Shown here: positions 59,640 to 64,000 of the stretch, in pieces | Layout of the letters: each line of letters opens with the position of its first letter | Numbering within the stretch: the stretch's first letter is position 1 | Source of the DNA: Plantago elongata | Lineage: Eukaryota; Streptophyta; Magnoliopsida; Lamiales; Plantaginaceae | Reading direction: 5' to 3' | Length of the DNA stretch: 64,000 nucleotides | NCBI GenBank assembly: GCA_036897095.1 | Contig: JAYMSP010000073.1 | Span: 27,840 to 91,839, forward strand | The notes under the pieces: generated by a model | Told to the model about the DNA's origin: nothing | Databases searched by the model: none | Seen by the model: only the letters and a program-made list of their open reading frames with translations | Position numbers and translations under genes: made by a program

Positions 59640-59806
59640 AAAGTCAAAGTCTTAAAAAATGTAAGATGTTCTTAACAGAGAGAAAAATCATAGTTTTTAG
59701 GGATTTTTCGTGATTTTTTAGTTTTAGCAGTCTGACCGGTCGAGTTTCTTAAAAAAACGTCGAAACTCACATTTTTATTATAATTTAATGAATTGTGTTA
59801 TGGTTT
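59640..59806 (+). repeat. Dispersed repeat shared with 18410-18560
   Basis: Shares AAAGTCTTA, GATTTTTTAGTTTTAGCAGT/GATTTTAACGGT, CTGACCGGTCGAG/CCGACCGAGCGACCGAG, CTTAAAAAAACG and GTGTTATGGTTTT/ATGTTATCGTTTT in the same order with 18410-18560. Interrupted on the right by the GC-richer 59815-60750 segment. Confidence 0.6.
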
Positions 59807-59814
59807 TAAATTCG

Positions 59815-60750
59815 TTCTTCCAGCAAGATTGGCAAATTGGTCCATAAAGGCCACGACCCAAACAACGGTCTTTAAATGAGTCCATCCCAACCTCACACGC
59901 AGGTTGGGCTACAAGAGGCCGCCGAATCAAGCCACCTAGTGGACCCGTCACACAACCAAAAAGTTTGTATATTGACTCACTCATTTGGCCTCCCAACTTC
60001 CTAGCAGGCCGACAAGCTAGCCAACACACTTGGTGAGTCTGACAGACATGCGAGCCAACCTTACTTGACTAACTTGCCGAATCTGTCATAAACGAACTCA
60101 ACCGACTTGAGACTCGTCCAACCCAATTCGCAAGGCTGGCCATGTGATCCTAACTGATTGACCGACCCACGTTGCTTGACTAATTCATTCAGTTAGTAAG
60201 CAACCGACTAGACTTAACCAGCCCACGAAGCCACTCCTGACCCGAAATATAGTTGAAGTGGGTACAGACTCTAACGGTTGGATGGTCTATATAGGAAGGC
60301 AGGCAGAAGAAATGATCATCTCATTCGGACTATGAAAAACCCCAGCTATCAATCGAACGCCTCTCTCTCAATCCCCATCACTCTAACAGTCAGACATAGG
60401 TTGTCAGTCATACGATCAAACTCTCAGGCTGTCAGTCAGACGATTAAGCTTCACCTTCCGCCATTATACCCTTGCTTATCGGTGATCACTAGTTAGTTTT
60501 CCTTCATACGGTCAGCTAGCACATTGTCGGTAACCATTCAATCATTGCCGATCCGTCAACAGGATAATTCGGCTTCCATCATCCCATCTCTCTCATTGTC
60601 GCTTTGCTTAGTCTTTGTCTCATTACTGACTTGATCGTCGGAGTCCCTACGGTCGGCACCACACCGGTGTCACCTTGGTATCTTATGTCTCTAGGTTTGT
60701 TGTTTGTTGCCTTGCAGGTCGTCGGTGCCCCCTCAATTCATCAACCTAGC
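59815..60750 (+). mobile_element. Probable Ty3/Gypsy LTR (solo or fragment)
   Basis: About 936 bases with clearly higher GC than its flanks. It has a TATA-like GTCTATATAGGAAG near 60285. A downstream R/U5-like stretch contains ACTTGATCGTCGGAGTCCCT and GGTCGGCACCACACCGGTGT, wording I associate with Gypsy LTR 3' parts. TAAATTCG occurs at both edges (59807-59814 and 60751-60758). Clear TG...CA ends were not found, and 8 bases is not the usual 5-base LTR duplication, so the borders are uncertain. Confidence 0.45.
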
Positions 60751-63055
60751 TAAATTCGATGAAATGATTCTCTTCGATTCTTTCCTTAATTTGTATTTTT
60801 TTTGATGAATTAAGAATAAAAATTAAATCAAAATTATTATTTAACCCCAAAATCATTCTTAGCTCTGGTCCTATATAAAATGAATGAAATAGAAACCTAT
60901 CTTTTAAATATATATATATACTTGTTATACTAGCTACTAGTATCACAATATAGTCTCAAATAGATCTTCACGATTTACATCAAGGAACTTATCGTTTACG
61001 GTGATTTTCTATTATTTTGCATGTCAATTTAATTACACTTGTTACTAGTTCACATATTCAATTTTTAGTTAAACTAGATTGTAGATTCTAATGGGCAAAA
61101 TTCCACGTTGAAAATATAACTTGATTGTTTGACATGGAAGTCAAAACTCCATTCGAATTGAGTTATATGCCAAACGATCAGAATAGTTCTTTAGCCCACA
61201 TTTCTCACTCTTTGTTAACACATAATTACATGAATATCCATTTTGTTCCTACAAGTGCCTTCCTATAACTGTAGTAATTACCCTATGTATAACTTTAAGG
61301 AAAAAACTCTGAAAATAAAATAAAATTTGAGAGAACAACGTCAATAGTTTCTAATTTCTAACAACAGAGTTTACAAAATGGGCTTTCCAGTGGCGATGCG
61401 AAATTATGAGCATTCCACGTACCAGTAGAGATTGGGCCGAAAATGTGTAAGGGCAAACTGGGCCATGATGAAAGGCTGAAATCAGAGGAGTCAGGAATAT
61501 TCTGAAATCGGTTGATCACAAACTATTCTGAAATTTGTCAAGGTGTACTATTCATTTCTCTTGCAGAATCATTCATTTACAATATTAATATATGTGTGCA
61601 CGTTATACTTGCATACATTAAATAAATATATTAATTATAATTTTAATTAAACTTTTTTTATTATACTTCACTCGTATGATAAGTAAAATCATTTTGTATA
61701 CTATAAAATAATATATAAAAAATAATTTAATATGTAAATAATAAATACTTATTATTATCATTATAAATTAATTTTGTTTTTATAAATTTATGGCTATTAA
61801 TAGCAAACAAAAACTTTAAACCTCTCAACATTAATACTTTGCAAAAATCAAGAAAAAAATCAGACGAGGAAACATGAATTAAGAAAAATTTAATGCTAAT
61901 TTTCCTAAATTTTAGAGCTAAAGTAAGTAAAAACGTAACGTGTGAGTGTCAATCATTAGTCAAAATTAAAAGGGCAGATGTGAAAATAAATTTTTGTATA
62001 ACAACTGCTTCGCACTAGTTTGCTTTTAAAATAGTAAAGGTATTTAACATATTGAACATAGTATAAAATAGTATGATTTTTAGACATGCATTTTGAAACG
62101 CCTAACATGTTACAATACACCGTCCCATATGACTATTTTTCATCTTCCAAAACATTTTCTAATAAATTCTAGCTAATATATATTTTATTTTTGAGTCACA
62201 TATAATCGTTTCAAAATTTTTAAATTTGTTTTTTTAAAAAATTGACCTTCAGAAGCACTTATCTGGATGATTCTCAGAAAATCATTTATACAACATCAAT
62301 ATCAGAGTTCTCACATACCTATCAAATTCAATTAAAAGTCAATTTTCTTCCTGCAATTTTAATTAATAATGTACAGTTATTGGACTCGTGCATATTTAGA
62401 AAATCAGTACAGTAGATATGGTTATTGTCAAGGGACAAGCGTGTAGACAATGTTATTGGTCTAGTCTTTTGATAAAGAAATATTTCGGCTACCAATTATG
62501 GTTTTATCCATTTTAGTCATCAGAGAAGGAATTTTAGAACCAAAATGATGATGACTTGCATTGCAGAGTCAAAAGGCTGATCCGCAGTTAGAGCCTTAGA
62601 GGGCTACACTATTAACTCAAGGAATCACAACATTGTACTTATAGAAATTACATAATCAACCCGGGAAAAGTTTATATATATGTAGAGTATTGTACGTATA
62701 TGATGTTACGGGATGATCAATGTAATATATTTCGTATTCTATGTTAGAAATTATGTTCTACAATATTTACACGTGTGCTCGGATATGTGTATTTAACTAT
62801 TATTGCAAATGCTGGAAATTGACCTAGCTAGTTTTGATCAATAGCAAGTCACTTCATCTTTCATGATTTTCTTTCTTTTTGTAATTAGCATGACCAAACT
62901 GTAATAACTACAACCGAAAGTAACTGTATAAAACCAACGAGTTCAACTTTAGAAGTTCACAATTCACATGATAAACCCATCCAAGTGAATGTGAACTAAG
63001 AGAGCTACTCAACAAAATCCGTTAATTCACGCCATTCATCACGGCTTTATTTCCC

Positions 63056-63062
63056 TATAAAT
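63056..63062 (+). promoter_or_regulatory. TATA box of the pectate lyase gene
   Basis: TATAAAT (in CCCTATAAATTACAC), 82-88 bases upstream of the ATG at 63144. Confidence 0.55.
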
Positions 63063-63143
63063 TACACTTACCTAATCATTCTCTTCCTCAGACCAACTCA
63101 CACAAATGTGAGTAAAGCACAAGTACAACATTAACACTGCAAA

Positions 63144-64000
63144 ATGGTGCAATTTCCACTAGTCACACTCTTCTTCACTCTTACTCCAATCCTTGCCTTA
63201 TCCTTGTCGGTTCAAGACCAACCTCATCTAGTTGTACAAGATGTTCATAGGTAAGTGCAACATCACTTTTAAGAGTATTAATGAACATTTAACATGTTGC
63301 AATGTCACACAATTTAACACATCAACTCAAACAATTGAGTTCCTAAGGTGTGTAAACATGTGAGAACTTATCATACCTTTTGCATTTTACTTCATTTTGA
63401 TCAACGTCTTGCTCTTTATTTTGTAGAAGCATCAATGCATCAAGAAGGAGCCTAGTCTCATGTGCCACAGGCAACCCAATTGATGACTGTTGGCGATGTG
63501 ACCCCAATTGGGCAACTCACCGCCAACGTTTAGCCGATTGTGCAATAGGCTTTGGCAAAAACGCCATTGGAGGTAGAAATGGGCGCATTTATGTCGTCAC
63601 AGACTCTGGAAATGATGATCCAGCCAACCCACGACCTGGAACCCTACGCCACGCAGTAATCCAGTACGAGCCACTTTGGATAATCTTCCAACGCGACATG
63701 GTCATTCGGCTCAAGCAAGAGCTCATAGTGAACTCACACAAAACCATTGATGGTCGTGGTGCCAATGTCCACATTGCCAACGGACCGTGCATTACTATTC
63801 ATCACGCGAGTAACATTATCATCCATGGAATCAACATACATGACTGCAAGAAAGCGGGGAATGCTATAATCCGAGATTCTCCAGGCCATGCAGGGTGGTG
63901 GGACGAGTCGGATGGCGATGGCGTGTCGATTTTCGGGGGAACGAATGTTTGGATTGACCATTGTTCTTTATCAAATTGTAATGACGGTTTGATTGATGCA
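63144..64000 (+). CDS. Pectate lyase, PL1 family (N-terminal part; runs off the window)
   Basis: Secreted enzyme that cleaves de-esterified pectin by beta-elimination in the cell wall, needing calcium. Exon 1 is 63144-63250; exon 2 starts at 63427 and is still open at 64000. Signal peptide at residues 1-20 or so. The mature part begins with [20 protein letters not shown] and [15 protein letters not shown], the standard plant PL1 opening, then [19 protein letters not shown] and [20 protein letters not shown], ending [10 protein letters not shown]. The calcium-binding Asp region is present as far as it is covered; the catalytic Arg lies beyond the window. GWWDESDGD replaces the commoner GWRT(V/M)(A/S)DGD. 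The [10 protein letters not shown] wording is closest, from memory, to the At3g27400 type. Confidence 0.93.

Larger units (their letters stand above)
59138..63143. other. Intergenic between CCT and pectate lyase genes, old transposon DNA
   Basis: 59138-59400 is the CCT promoter side. 59640-59806 is a copy of the 18.4-kb repeat, and 59815-60750 looks like an LTR. From 60760 to 63050 the DNA is AT-rich with no supported gene. The pectate lyase promoter is at the end. Confidence 0.5.

Noticed and set aside
1-64000. CRISPR arrays, bacterial operons, integrons or defence systems
   Set aside because: The window is plant nuclear DNA. The repeat arrays seen have irregular spacing and degenerate units.

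Overview
The window is a stretch of nuclear DNA from a flowering plant, very probably a core eudicot. The evidence is intron-rich genes with GT-AG junctions, AT-rich intergenic DNA, and plant-only families: FAR1-related, phytocyanin/ENODL, NOI/RIN4, CCT-motif, pectate lyase and peptidyl-serine alpha-galactosyltransferase. No organelle, viral or bacterial segment was recognised. The species cannot be fixed from the sequence alone. Exon borders were worked out by hand from reading frames, GT/AG sites and family sequence. All complete multi-exon models close in frame.

Layout. 1-3.9 kb: 5' part of a PRP4-like U4/U6 snRNP gene (minus; its 3' end lies outside the window). 4.6-5.9 kb: a small DUF971 protein (plus). 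7.4-11.5 kb: a SERGT1-like serine galactosyltransferase with an internally duplicated exon set (plus). 11.9-12.6 kb: a tandem triplication overlapping the 3' end of a FAR1-related gene (12.5-14.9 kb, minus), which also has a 5'-leader intron and an upstream ORF. 16-21 kb: gene-free repeat DNA, with a TTAGTTTCA array that flips orientation and a second array of AAACTATAA-like words. 21.1-21.7 kb: an unnamed plant-specific protein (minus). 22.9-24.9 kb: cystinosin homologue (minus). 26.9-28.9 kb: ATP12 F1-ATPase assembly factor (plus). 29.5-29.8 kb: a short secreted cysteine-rich peptide gene (minus), next to a SINE-like insertion. 30-33.2 kb: repeats, including a broken EF-hand gene between inverted repeats. 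33.7-35.7 kb: NOI/RIN4-like protein (plus). 36.2-36.9 kb: early-nodulin-like protein (minus). 39.3-42.0 kb: 3-ketoacyl-CoA reductase (plus). 42.5-45.8 kb: membrane protein of the At3g27390 family (minus). 45.8-53.3 kb: gene-poor, MITE-bearing DNA. 53.3-53.9 kb: BAG-like ubiquitin-domain protein (plus). 56.0-59.1 kb: CCT-motif protein (minus). 59.6-60.8 kb: old transposon DNA, including a probable Gypsy LTR. 63.1 kb to the window end: start of a pectate lyase (plus).

The genes are independent housekeeping and accessory genes, not a pathway cluster. What links them is ancestry: cystinosin, ATP12, NOI, At3g27390-like and ubiquitin-like genes resemble the Arabidopsis At5g40670-At5g40630 neighbourhood (recalled from memory, not searched). 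The least ordinary items are the cysteine-rich peptide gene, the triplicated FAR1-related 3' end, the captured EF-hand pseudogene, the orientation-switching repeat array and a small duplication that copied a splice donor. I see no wholly new multi-gene system.
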